Assembly (NCBI RefSeq): GCF_016917355.1
Contig: NZ_CP070304.1
Span: forward strand, 744,001 to 808,000
Source: Glaciimonas sp. PAMC28666
GTDB lineage: Bacteria; Pseudomonadota; Gammaproteobacteria; Burkholderiales; Burkholderiaceae_D
Reading direction: 5' to 3'
DNA: 64,000 nucleotides
Below are positions 56,952-64,000 of this stretch, piece after piece. The translations under genes and the position numbers were made by a program. Positions within the stretch are counted from its first letter, which is position 1. Each line of letters opens with the position of its first letter. A model generated the notes under the pieces. That model did no database searches and had not been told where the DNA came from. It saw nothing but the letters and a program-made list of their open reading frames with translations.

Positions 56952-59453
56952 TCAAGCCTCCCGCAACGTCTCCAATGGCGGTCGAGACAAAACCCCTCTC
57001 AACCCAATCCACCCACCCACAAACGTACAAAGTGCCCCAACCACCATCCCGGCAATCCAAATCAATGGACTAAATGCCCAGGTAAAGCTAAACACATAGT
57101 GCGCTAATGCCCAGCCTATAGCCGCCGCGCCGGTCGCCGCCAACAACCCTGCCAAACTCCCGATCAACGCAAATTCAATCCATTGGGCATGCGACAACTG
57201 TGTGCGCGTGGCACCCAAAGCCCGTAACAACCCCGCTTCACGCGTGCGCTCCCCTTGCGAACTTAACAGCGCCGCATACAATACCAGCCCACCGGAGGCC
57301 AGCGTAAACAAGAACAAAAACTCTACAGCCGCCACCACTTGATCGACCACATCCTGCAATTGTTGAATAATGATGCCGATATCAACCACCGTCAAATTGG
57401 GAAAATCACGCGTCAACTGGTTTCCAAGGTTGCTCTGCGAGGGCGGCAAACGGAAGGCGGTGATCCAGGTCTGTGGCGTATTGACCATTGCCTTCGGGTT
57501 TAATATAACAAAGAAATTGACCTGCATGGAGCCCCATTCCAGCTTACGCAAACTGGTGATCGGCGCGGTCACTGTCTGACCGGCAATATCAAAAGTTAGT
57601 TTGTCACCTAGTTTCAGATGCAAGGTTTTTGCTAATCCCTCCTCCACAGACGCTTCCGGCTGATCATCCTTATACCAACTTCCCGCGACGATTTCATTTT
57701 TCGGCGGCACGCCGACCATCGTGGACAAATTGAATTCGCGTTCGACCAATCGCTTTGCACGATCTTCCTGATACGTGTCGGATTTAATCAAGTTTCCGTT
57801 AATTGCAGTTAAGCGGCCACGAATCATTGGATATAGGTTCGGTTGCGCAATACCTGCCGCCACCAGTCGTCGATTGATATCGGACAATTGCTCGGGCTGA
57901 ATATTAATCACAAAGCGATTGGGTGCGTCGGCCGGGGTCGACTGACGCCACGCGCCGATCAAATCGCCCCGTATTACGGTCAACAATAGCAACGCCATCA
58001 GGCCGAGGGCGAGTGCCACGATTTGCACGATCGTCGCGCCGGGCCGGCGCTGCAATCCGGTTAAGGCAAAGCGCCAGCTTGGATGTTTGAAAGCACCGCG
58101 CGCGTACCGCAGCGATTTCAATGACAACCAGGAAATCAGGGCAAAGACCGCAAAGCACCCCAAAAAACCCAGCGCAGTCAACAGACCAAGTTTGACATCG
58201 CCCGCTTGCCACAACAACAAACCGATGAAAGTGAGCGTTCCCAGCCCATAGGTAGCAACTACGGCTACCTGGGGAGCGTCTTGTTCGCGCCGTATGACGC
58301 GGTTATGCGGCACGTTGCGTAACTGTAGAATCGGGGGGAGAGCAAACCCTATCAATAACAGCAACCCTGTTACGATTCCTTGCAAACCTGGAATAAAACC
58401 AGGTGCGGGCAAATCGTGCGAGACAAATTTACCTAACGTTTCAAGTAATACGAAATGTGCACCAAATCCGATCAGGGCACCGACGATGCTTCCCACCAGA
58501 CCGATCAAGAAGAATTCATATACATACAGTTGGGTTACCTGATTTTGGGTCAGGCCCAAACAACGCAACATTGCGCAGGCGTCCAGATGACGCAACATGA
58601 AACGCCGGGCCGCCATTGCCACCGCCACCGCGGCCAACATGGCAGACAAAAGACCTACCAATGATAAAAATTGCTGCGCCCGATCCAGGGTTGCCCGCAT
58701 CTCGGGGCGCCCGGTTGCCAGCGACTCTATCCGCACGCCTTTAACGTTATCCCGTGCGATCTCGGCTTCGGCCCAGTCCTGAAATTCCTGAATCTGGGGC
58801 GCAGCACCGGCCAGCAGTAAGCGGTAAGTCACGCGAGAGCCGTCCTGCACCAGATGGGTGGACGCCAAATCAGCCATCGAGAGCATCACACGCGGTGAAA
58901 AATTGACAAAGCCGCTGCCCCGGTCAGGTTCAATCGATAGGATGCGGGCAATTTTGAAGGTTCGATCACCCAGCTTAAGAGGTGCGCCTACGTTGATATT
59001 CAATGCGCTCAGGATATTCGGATCGACCCAGACCGTCCCTGTAGCGGGAACCGAACGCGTGACCTGATCAATACCACCGGGTTTATCGGTAACACTTAGA
59101 TGACCGCGTAGGGGATAACTTGGGGAGACGGCTTTTAGCGATGCTAGCTGGGAACGGGAATCATCGCCCTCGCCAGATAGGGCCATGCTAGGAAAAACCA
59201 CCGTATCGGCGATTGTTAAACCGCGCCGTCGGGCCTCTTCGCGCCAATTCGGATTCACCGGCTGGTCCGCGCCAATCAATAGGTCAGCACCCAGTAGCTG
59301 GTGTGCGTCGCGGGCTAACCCGGCGCGCATCCGGTCGACGAAAAATCCGACTGAGGACAACGCCGCCACCGCGACAATTAACGCTATTAATAAGAACCGT
59401 AATTCACCCGCGCGCCAATCGCGCCGCGTCATGCGCAGAGACTGCAAAATCAT
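56952..59453 (-). CDS. FtsX-family ABC permease, YbbP type
   Basis: An 833-residue inner-membrane permease with an N-terminal membrane helix, a large periplasmic domain, three membrane segments (about 262-385), a second periplasmic domain and a final set of segments (about 700-820). Two FtsX/MacB-like domains are plain: LLSAMLAAVAVAMAARRFMLRHLDACAMLRCLGLTQNQV and the matching LLFTLASGGLVLYAALLSSQGERTREAGLLRALGATRTQL. YbbP-type permeases usually pair with a YbbA ATPase; none is adjacent here. It overlaps the DUF4126 gene by four bases (ATGA), so they are cotranslated. Function in lipoprotein or lysophospholipid handling is speculative. Confidence 0.9.
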   Translation of the reverse strand: MILQSLRMTRRDWRAGELRFLLIALIVAVAALSSVGFFVDRMRAGLARDAHQLLGADLLIGADQPVNPNWREEARRRGLTIADTVVFPSMALSGEGDDSRSQLASLKAVSPSYPLRGHLSVTDKPGGIDQVTRSVPATGTVWVDPNILSALNINVGAPLKLGDRTFKIARILSIEPDRGSGFVNFSPRVMLSMADLASTHLVQDGSRVTYRLLLAGAAPQIQEFQDWAEAEIARDNVKGVRIESLATGRPEMRATLDRAQQFLSLVGLLSAMLAAVAVAMAARRFMLRHLDACAMLRCLGLTQNQVTQLYVYEFFLIGLVGSIVGALIGFGAHFVLLETLGKFVSHDLPAPGFIPGLQGIVTGLLLLIGFALPPILQLRNVPHNRVIRREQDAPQVAVVATYGLGTLTFIGLLLWQAGDVKLGLLTALGFLGCFAVFALISWLSLKSLRYARGAFKHPSWRFALTGLQRRPGATIVQIVALALGLMALLLLTVIRGDLIGAWRQSTPADAPNRFVINIQPEQLSDINRRLVAAGIAQPNLYPMIRGRLTAINGNLIKSDTYQEDRAKRLVEREFNLSTMVGVPPKNEIVAGSWYKDDQPEASVEEGLAKTLHLKLGDKLTFDIAGQTVTAPITSLRKLEWGSMQVNFFVILNPKAMVNTPQTWITAFRLPPSQSNLGNQLTRDFPNLTVVDIGIIIQQLQDVVDQVVAAVEFLFLFTLASGGLVLYAALLSSQGERTREAGLLRALGATRTQLSHAQWIEFALIGSLAGLLAATGAAAIGWALAHYVFSFTWAFSPLIWIAGMVVGALCTFVGGWIGLRGVLSRPPLETLREA

Positions 59454-60031
59454 GTACTAAGCCTTTGAAAAACCCAGCGGAGACTACGCCACAGCTTGGG
59501 CAACAACCAGATTGCAACAGTGAAGAATACCAGTAAAAATCCGAACAAAACCCAAGGGTGATAAAACGCCGCCCATAAAGCACCCAATACGGTGACATCC
59601 TCAGAAAATGATGCCGCCCAGTTACTTAAAGGTTCAGGTGATGTATTGATCATCGCGCGACTGCCCGCTTTGGTCGCATGGGCGCTGGCGGCGAAAGTGC
59701 CACCGACTAACGCCGCAGCGGTCGTCACCGCCGGGTCCATGTGTCCCATAGCAGCAGCACTCAGCACAGCGCCGGCAGGTATCCTTATAAACGTCTGGAT
59801 AGCATCCCAAATTGAGTCCAGTCCAGGAATTTTATCGGCCAAAAACTCCACCAGGGTCAGCACTCCGGTGAGGCCCAGAATCCAGGGAGATTGCAATACG
59901 TCAAGCGTATGCGGAAGGGTAATCCAGCCAAAATGCCCGAATAGGCCAGCGACGAATAAAGCCATATAAAGGCGAATACCGCTCGCCCAAGAGAGGCCAG
60001 CAGCCATTGCAGCAGTCGAAAGTATATCCAC
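59450..60031 (-). CDS. DUF4126 membrane protein
   Basis: A 193-residue integral membrane protein of unknown function with four or five hydrophobic segments. The DUF4126 pattern is visible: MAAGLSWASGIRLYMALFVAGLFGHFGWI at the start, VLTLVEFLADKIPGLDSIWDAIQTFIRIPAGAVLSAAAMG in the middle and GGTFAASAHATKAGSRAMINTSPEPLSNWAASFSEDV toward the end. Translation is coupled to the FtsX-type permease, so a shared membrane function is plausible. No ribosome site is obvious. Confidence 0.85.
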   Translation of the reverse strand: MDILSTAAMAAGLSWASGIRLYMALFVAGLFGHFGWITLPHTLDVLQSPWILGLTGVLTLVEFLADKIPGLDSIWDAIQTFIRIPAGAVLSAAAMGHMDPAVTTAAALVGGTFAASAHATKAGSRAMINTSPEPLSNWAASFSEDVTVLGALWAAFYHPWVLFGFLLVFFTVAIWLLPKLWRSLRWVFQRLST

Positions 60032-60215
60032 CGTATCGTCTCCTCACTGAAATTGGATTCGCCCTGATCAAATCGATCTGACGGCCAATGGCATCAGTTG
60101 ATTGAGAGAAAAAAAACGCTCTGCCCCTTATTTATACGATATGCCATCGTGGAACGGTCGGCAAGCGTTGCGTGAGCGCCTTACGAACTCTGGCCCATTA
60201 AGTCACAATCGGACA

Positions 60216-60474
60216 TCATCCGCGCAACATCAACCAGGACACCAGCACGATTAAAGCCAGGCTGAAACATACAAGCGACGTTCGGGAAGATGATGCGCCA
60301 ACGCTAGGCCGGACGAAACGCTCACTACGCCACCGATGGCAAGCGGAATCCCGACCAGCCAATTGACATGCCCCGCATAGGCGAACGTGCATAAGCCACC
60401 ACCGTGCCTGGCAGTACCAGCGCCACCCGCCACCATGCCCAATAACAGATCGCCACCGAATAATAAGCTTTCGA
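60216..60474 (-). pseudogene. Decayed C-terminal fragment of a TauE/SafE-type membrane permease
   Basis: Reading leftward, a 63-residue open stretch (60251-60442) ends in FAYAGHVNWLVGIPLAIGGV then LALAHHLPERR, the C-terminal pattern of TauE/SafE (YfcA-like) anion exporters. After LPERR the frame closes, but a one-base shift restores a hydrophobic end (LALIVLVSWLMLRG, stop at 60216-60218). No start or N-terminal half fits in the space before aroC (60607). It is therefore read as a frameshifted 5'-deleted remnant. The rest of the 60032-60606 gap has no intact gene. Short length makes the family call moderate. Confidence 0.6.
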
Positions 60475-60606
60475 CCTTATTTTAGTGCCCATTAGCAATA
60501 AGTGCGCCGGACTCCGAAGCAACTACACCGATGAAGGGGTGCATTTCGCCACCGTTATTCCCGCTGCCAGTTCGCCGATATCGACCACCGTCCCCGCTAC
60601 AAAATA

Positions 60607-61698
60607 TTATTCAGGATTGACTAAACGCGGTACTTTGACGTCACCGCATTGGGCGCGGTCCCGTAGCGCATGGTCCATTAGCACCAGCGCCAGCATTGCC
60701 TCGGCGATGGGCGTAGCCCGAATTCCAACGCAAGGGTCATGCCGACCGAACGTTTCCACGGTCGTAGGCTCGCCCTGCTTATTAATCGACTGACGCGGCG
60801 TGCGGATGCTGGATGTCGGCTTGATCGCAATGGTCACGGTGATATCCTGGCCGGTCGAAATTCCGCCCAAAATACCCCCCGCATTATTGGATAAAAATCC
60901 CTGAGGCGTGATCTCATCCCCATGCACCGAGCCTTTTTGAACAATGGATGCAAATCCAGCACCAATTTCGACTGCTTTAACAGCATTGATACCCATCATT
61001 GCGTACGCAATATCGGCATCAAGTCGGTCATATAAAGGCTCGCCTAAACCGATGGGAACGTTGGAAGCGACCACGTTGATGCGCGCCCCACACGAGTCGC
61101 CGTCCTTACGTAGTGCGTCCATATACGCCTCAAGCGCATCGATCTGACTAACATTCGGCGCAAAAAAGGGATTTTGGGGAACAAATTCCAAAGACTCAAA
61201 ATCAATCGGAATCTCGCCCAATTGACTCATGTAGCCTTTAATAACGGTGCCGTATTGCTGAAATAACCATTTTTTAGCAATCGCCGCCGCCGCGACCGAC
61301 GGCGCCGTAAGACGCGCTGAAGAACGTCCACCACCACGCGGATCGCGGATGCCGTATTTTTGCCAATATGTGTAATCAGCGTGACCGGGCCGGAAGGTTT
61401 CAACAATGTTGCCGTAGTCCTTACTACGCTGATCCTGATTGCGAATCATCAACATGATCGGAGTGCCGGTGGTTTTGCCTTCATAGACGCCCGACAGAAT
61501 TTCAACCGTGTCAGGCTCCTGGCGTTGGGTAACGTGCCTGGAAGTTCCCGGCTTGCGTCGATCCAGATCGATTTGCAGGTCTGCTTCACATAAATCCAGA
61601 CCGGGAGGGCATCCATCCACGACGCAGCCGATCGCCGGGCCATGGGATTCGCCAAAATTGGTAACGGTAAATAGCGAGCCAAAGGTATTGCCGGGCAT
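60607..61698 (-). CDS. aroC: Chorismate synthase
   Basis: Last step of the shikimate pathway, 5-enolpyruvylshikimate-3-phosphate to chorismate, needing reduced FMN. The 363 residues carry the three family signatures: [19 protein letters not shown] (residues 13-31), [25 protein letters not shown] (about 117-141), and [22 protein letters not shown] near the end. AGGAT six bases before the ATG at 61698 supports the start. It appears monocistronic; the 3' end abuts the TauE/SafE remnant. Confidence 0.97.
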   Translation of the reverse strand: MPGNTFGSLFTVTNFGESHGPAIGCVVDGCPPGLDLCEADLQIDLDRRKPGTSRHVTQRQEPDTVEILSGVYEGKTTGTPIMLMIRNQDQRSKDYGNIVETFRPGHADYTYWQKYGIRDPRGGGRSSARLTAPSVAAAAIAKKWLFQQYGTVIKGYMSQLGEIPIDFESLEFVPQNPFFAPNVSQIDALEAYMDALRKDGDSCGARINVVASNVPIGLGEPLYDRLDADIAYAMMGINAVKAVEIGAGFASIVQKGSVHGDEITPQGFLSNNAGGILGGISTGQDITVTIAIKPTSSIRTPRQSINKQGEPTTVETFGRHDPCVGIRATPIAEAMLALVLMDHALRDRAQCGDVKVPRLVNPE

Positions 61699-61757
61699 GA
61701 TGATCCTGATTAATTAAGCTTTAAAAGATAATTTTACCAGTGCAGATGACGAAACAG

Positions 61758-62366
61758 TTATTCGGACACCGGTTCTGGGGGGTTTCCCCCATTTTCGATA
61801 GAAGATGAGACAGACTTTTGCACAGACCTTTGCACAGACCTTTGCACTGATGGATTGATGAGTTGCATCTGATCGTCCTGCAAACCGACTAGTAAAGCCT
61901 GCCCGTCTGGCGCAACCCGAAACTGGCCGTAACGTGCCGCCGCAAAAGCCGTACCTTGGCCTTCTTGAAAGAAATAAGCGTCTGAGACCACTTTTACATG
62001 ACCGTTACGCACCCGGTACTCGATCAAAGCCTCGTTGTGCGATAGCGGCTTGCCATTGTCTAACCGAACAAATTTTGCGGGTAAATGGGAGGTATCATCC
62101 GGCACCATGATAACCGCCTTGCCGGTGATTGGCAGCGATGCAGAAGATCGCATAATATCGCGGGATAGTTGCCAGTCCAGCGCCATATAGTCCCCTTGCA
62201 TCAATGACCGTGGATCGACCGGGGCCATCGCCAACGAGACGCTACGGCCATATTTAAGCAACTCTTCTTTGTGCCAGATCGCCTGATTGATGGCCGCCAG
62301 TATCAACATCAGCCCGATCAATATCAACCCGCCGCGATTGCTTTTTACAATGCTTCGATCAAACAT
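61758..62366 (-). CDS. GDYXXLXY-domain membrane-anchored protein
   Basis: A 202-residue protein named for its motif, seen here as GDYMALDW in DPRSLMQGDYMALDWQLSR (about residues 54-72). One N-terminal membrane segment (LILIGLMLILAAINQAIWH) leaves the rest outside the cytoplasm. The body ends in a Ser/Val/Gln-rich tail that contains a repeated SVQR unit (12-bp repeat at 61811-61846). Its start overlaps the upstream DUF4401 gene by eight bases. GDYXXLXY proteins are commonly encoded with DUF2157/DUF4401 membrane proteins; the function of the set is unknown. Confidence 0.85.
   Translation of the reverse strand: MFDRSIVKSNRGGLILIGLMLILAAINQAIWHKEELLKYGRSVSLAMAPVDPRSLMQGDYMALDWQLSRDIMRSSASLPITGKAVIMVPDDTSHLPAKFVRLDNGKPLSHNEALIEYRVRNGHVKVVSDAYFFQEGQGTAFAAARYGQFRVAPDGQALLVGLQDDQMQLINPSVQRSVQRSVQKSVSSSIENGGNPPEPVSE
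61811..61846. repeat. 12-bp tandem repeat, three copies, in GDYXXLXY tail
   Basis: CAGACCTTTGCA-like units at 61811-61822 (one base different), 61823-61834 and 61835-61846 encode three Ser-Val-Gln-Arg/Lys repeats on the minus strand near the C terminus. Confidence 0.92.
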
Positions 62367-64000
62367 TTTCCACCTTCACGGGCAGCCACCGTTGAAGAAA
62401 ACAGGCCGTCAGCAGTAAGCCGCCGGCCGACATCAAACCAATGGATTTGACCAATAAGGTTAAATCCATTGAATAGTAAAACCACCCCAGATAACCTAGC
62501 GAAGCGACGATACCAAGCGCAGTTATCCCAGATCGGCCCCGCGCAAACCCGAGCAACATCAACATGGCTCCCACAACAAAGCCAACCACCCACATTCCCA
62601 GGATAGCGAATACCAGGCCGCACGCGAGGGTAAGCCGCCGCTGCATAGTTGATAAGGATGAGGATAATTGAACGACCAGCGCAAAAAATATCATGCCAAC
62701 AATGGCAGGATCAAACAGGTATAGCCATCGATATAAGCTGTTGCCCAATCCGTCGCTACGATGATTATTTGCCACCTGCGTCAGCAACCAGGAGGGAAAC
62801 CAAATGGTGGTAAGCGCAAGGCACAGCAGCGCCAACGTCAGACCGATAGTCACCGGCAAAAATGCGTGTCGCAGCCGCATCTGCCAGTACGACTCATCCA
62901 GCCAGAGCAGCGCCACCAGTGCAGCGCAGATCGGCAGGACCGGACTTGGTCCGAGCCACATCAGGCAACCGATATGCAGCGCCAGCACCGCAAAAAAAGT
63001 ACATAGCAGGCGGTGTAAAAAATTAGGTATCAGTGTCACCAATAAAGCTTGAATCAAAGCGATGCAGAACAAAGGCCACGCGACATCGACGCCATAAGTC
63101 GCAAATAACCAAAAGCCCGCCATCCCTTGCCCCGCCAAACTTAATGCTAGTGCTATCTGATGCCACAAATCGGTATGGCCGGCTCTTAGCATTCCGTCAG
63201 CCACCGCAATCAAACCTAGCCCACCGATGAGTAAGGCGCTGTCTCCGCGCTGCAGATGATCGATTAAGAAAAAGCCAAAAAATGCCATCAGGAACAGGCC
63301 AGCCAACCAACCGCAAACGCCCAGCATCAAACGCATGAACCACGGTGCAGGCGGCTCTGGCGGCGACCACAGTGGTGCTGCGTTTGATAGCACACTACCT
63401 TCCTCATGCAACCGTTGCCAAAGGCGTAAATATGACATTTCCGAGGTATTTTTATCAGACACGATGTCGGACCCATTGATCAACGATTCAGGGCCGCTCA
63501 TTTCAACCACCGTGACCCAACTACGCTGCATGGACCGTAGCCAGAGTGCTGCCAAGGTTGAGGCAATAACCAGAAATAGTCCTACCACCATCAAACCGAT
63601 CATTGCAGGAAAATTTTGTCCGAAAAAGAGCATCCCAATTAACTGTCCGGTTCCCACCGCTATCAGCGCACAACAGCAACCGGTCAGCAAAACCAGGTCG
63701 CGGCGGCGGCGATAGAGCACGAAAAATCCAACAAATACGATCAACATAACAATCGAACTTAACTGAATCCAAACCGAGTGAGCACCTAGCCGATTTATAA
63801 GGCGACCGGATAAAAAAATAAAATGACTGGTACCTGACGCTAACGCCAGTAGGGCTGCAAAGCGGATGAAGATGCGATATCTATGCAAATTATCTGCGAT
63901 AGCGGACTTGGGATCACTACGGTATAAAACGATCTCAGTGCAGCCCCATATCAAGCCATTTAGCCAGAATAACCAAACGCTTAACGGTTTCCCTCCTTCC
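62359..64000 (-). CDS. DUF4401-containing polytopic membrane protein, possibly fused to DUF2157 (5' end outside window)
   Basis: The frame is open from the stop at 62359 to the window edge; a TTG at 63954 gives 531 residues, but codons upstream of it (reading KPLSVWLFWLNG) continue without a stop, so the gene is treated as partial. It has some fifteen hydrophobic segments. The C-terminal 360 residues match the DUF4401 layout: SYLRLWQRLHEEG, PAPWFMRLMLGVCGWLAGLFLMAFFGFFLID, then regular membrane helices and LGFARGRSGITALGIVASLGYLGWFYYSMDLTLLVKSIGLMSAGGLLL. The first 160 residues, also membrane helices, look like the end of a DUF2157-type protein, normally a separate gene. It overlaps the GDYXXLXY gene by eight bases. 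Confidence 0.75.
   Translation of the reverse strand, partial: EGGKPLSVWLFWLNGLIWGCTEIVLYRSDPKSAIADNLHRYRIFIRFAALLALASGTSHFIFLSGRLINRLGAHSVWIQLSSIVMLIVFVGFFVLYRRRRDLVLLTGCCCALIAVGTGQLIGMLFFGQNFPAMIGLMVVGLFLVIASTLAALWLRSMQRSWVTVVEMSGPESLINGSDIVSDKNTSEMSYLRLWQRLHEEGSVLSNAAPLWSPPEPPAPWFMRLMLGVCGWLAGLFLMAFFGFFLIDHLQRGDSALLIGGLGLIAVADGMLRAGHTDLWHQIALALSLAGQGMAGFWLFATYGVDVAWPLFCIALIQALLVTLIPNFLHRLLCTFFAVLALHIGCLMWLGPSPVLPICAALVALLWLDESYWQMRLRHAFLPVTIGLTLALLCLALTTIWFPSWLLTQVANNHRSDGLGNSLYRWLYLFDPAIVGMIFFALVVQLSSSLSTMQRRLTLACGLVFAILGMWVVGFVVGAMLMLLGFARGRSGITALGIVASLGYLGWFYYSMDLTLLVKSIGLMSAGGLLLTACFLQRWLPVKVENV

Overview
The window reads as ordinary chromosome of a betaproteobacterium, order Burkholderiales. 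The fabric fits Oxalobacteraceae (Glaciimonas/Collimonas/Herminiimonas type): the block rluC - HAD phosphatase - Rieske - sppA - methyltransferase - maf - yceD - rpmF - plsX - fab - rpoE - rse - degQ - lepA - lepB - rnc - era - recO - pdxJ - acpS - nagZ - uvrC - pgsA - tRNA-Gly - tRNA-Cys is the classical betaproteobacterial order. Base composition looks close to 50% GC, low for the order. Genus is inference; no rRNA is present.

Layout. 1-1 kb: 3' part of an RND outer-membrane efflux gene. 1.2-4.4 kb: a nitrate/sulfonate/taurine-type ABC importer (permease, ATPase, binding protein), with a hexamer array, a GC-rich inverted repeat and an 11-bp array between the binding-protein and ATPase genes. 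4.7-8.2 kb: dnaX-ybaB-(ABM monooxygenase)-recR, leftward. 8.5-10.1 kb: aidB, rightward. 10.2-15.8 kb: an accessory-looking stretch with a LeuCD-type hydro-lyase, a LysR regulator, a maleate cis-trans isomerase and an MFS transporter, ending just downstream of tRNA-Cys. 16.4-41.6 kb: a long leftward housekeeping run covering ribosomal protein L32, phospholipid and fatty-acid initiation and elongation (plsX, fabH, fabD, fabG, acpP, fabF), the sigma-E envelope-stress operon (rpoE-rseA-rseB-degQ), translation/secretion/RNA processing (lepA, lepB, rnc, era), DNA repair (recO, uvrC), cofactor and wall recycling (pdxJ, acpS, nagZ), and pgsA with two tRNAs. A benzoate transporter gene sits between recO and pdxJ.

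41.8-64 kb: maf and a tetrapyrrole-methylase-family gene (rightward); sppA-Rieske-HAD-rluC (leftward); the divergent rne; then moaA-mobA-moeA for molybdenum cofactor (rightward); rmuC, a truncated globin, an FtsX-type permease and a DUF4126 protein (leftward); a decayed TauE/SafE-like remnant; aroC; and at the right edge a GDYXXLXY protein overlapping a large DUF4401 membrane protein that runs out of the window.

Two themes stand out. First, short tandem repeats (6, 8, 9, 11, 12 and 15 bp) recur in intergenic DNA and as in-frame insertions in non-conserved parts of housekeeping proteins (recO, mobA, the GDYXXLXY protein). Second, the 10-16 kb segment combines maleate isomerase, a transporter, a LysR regulator and LeuCD-like subunits in a way that suggests unsaturated C4/C5 dicarboxylate use rather than, or in addition to, leucine synthesis. 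I did not find a CRISPR array, insertion sequence, prophage or recognisable defence system.
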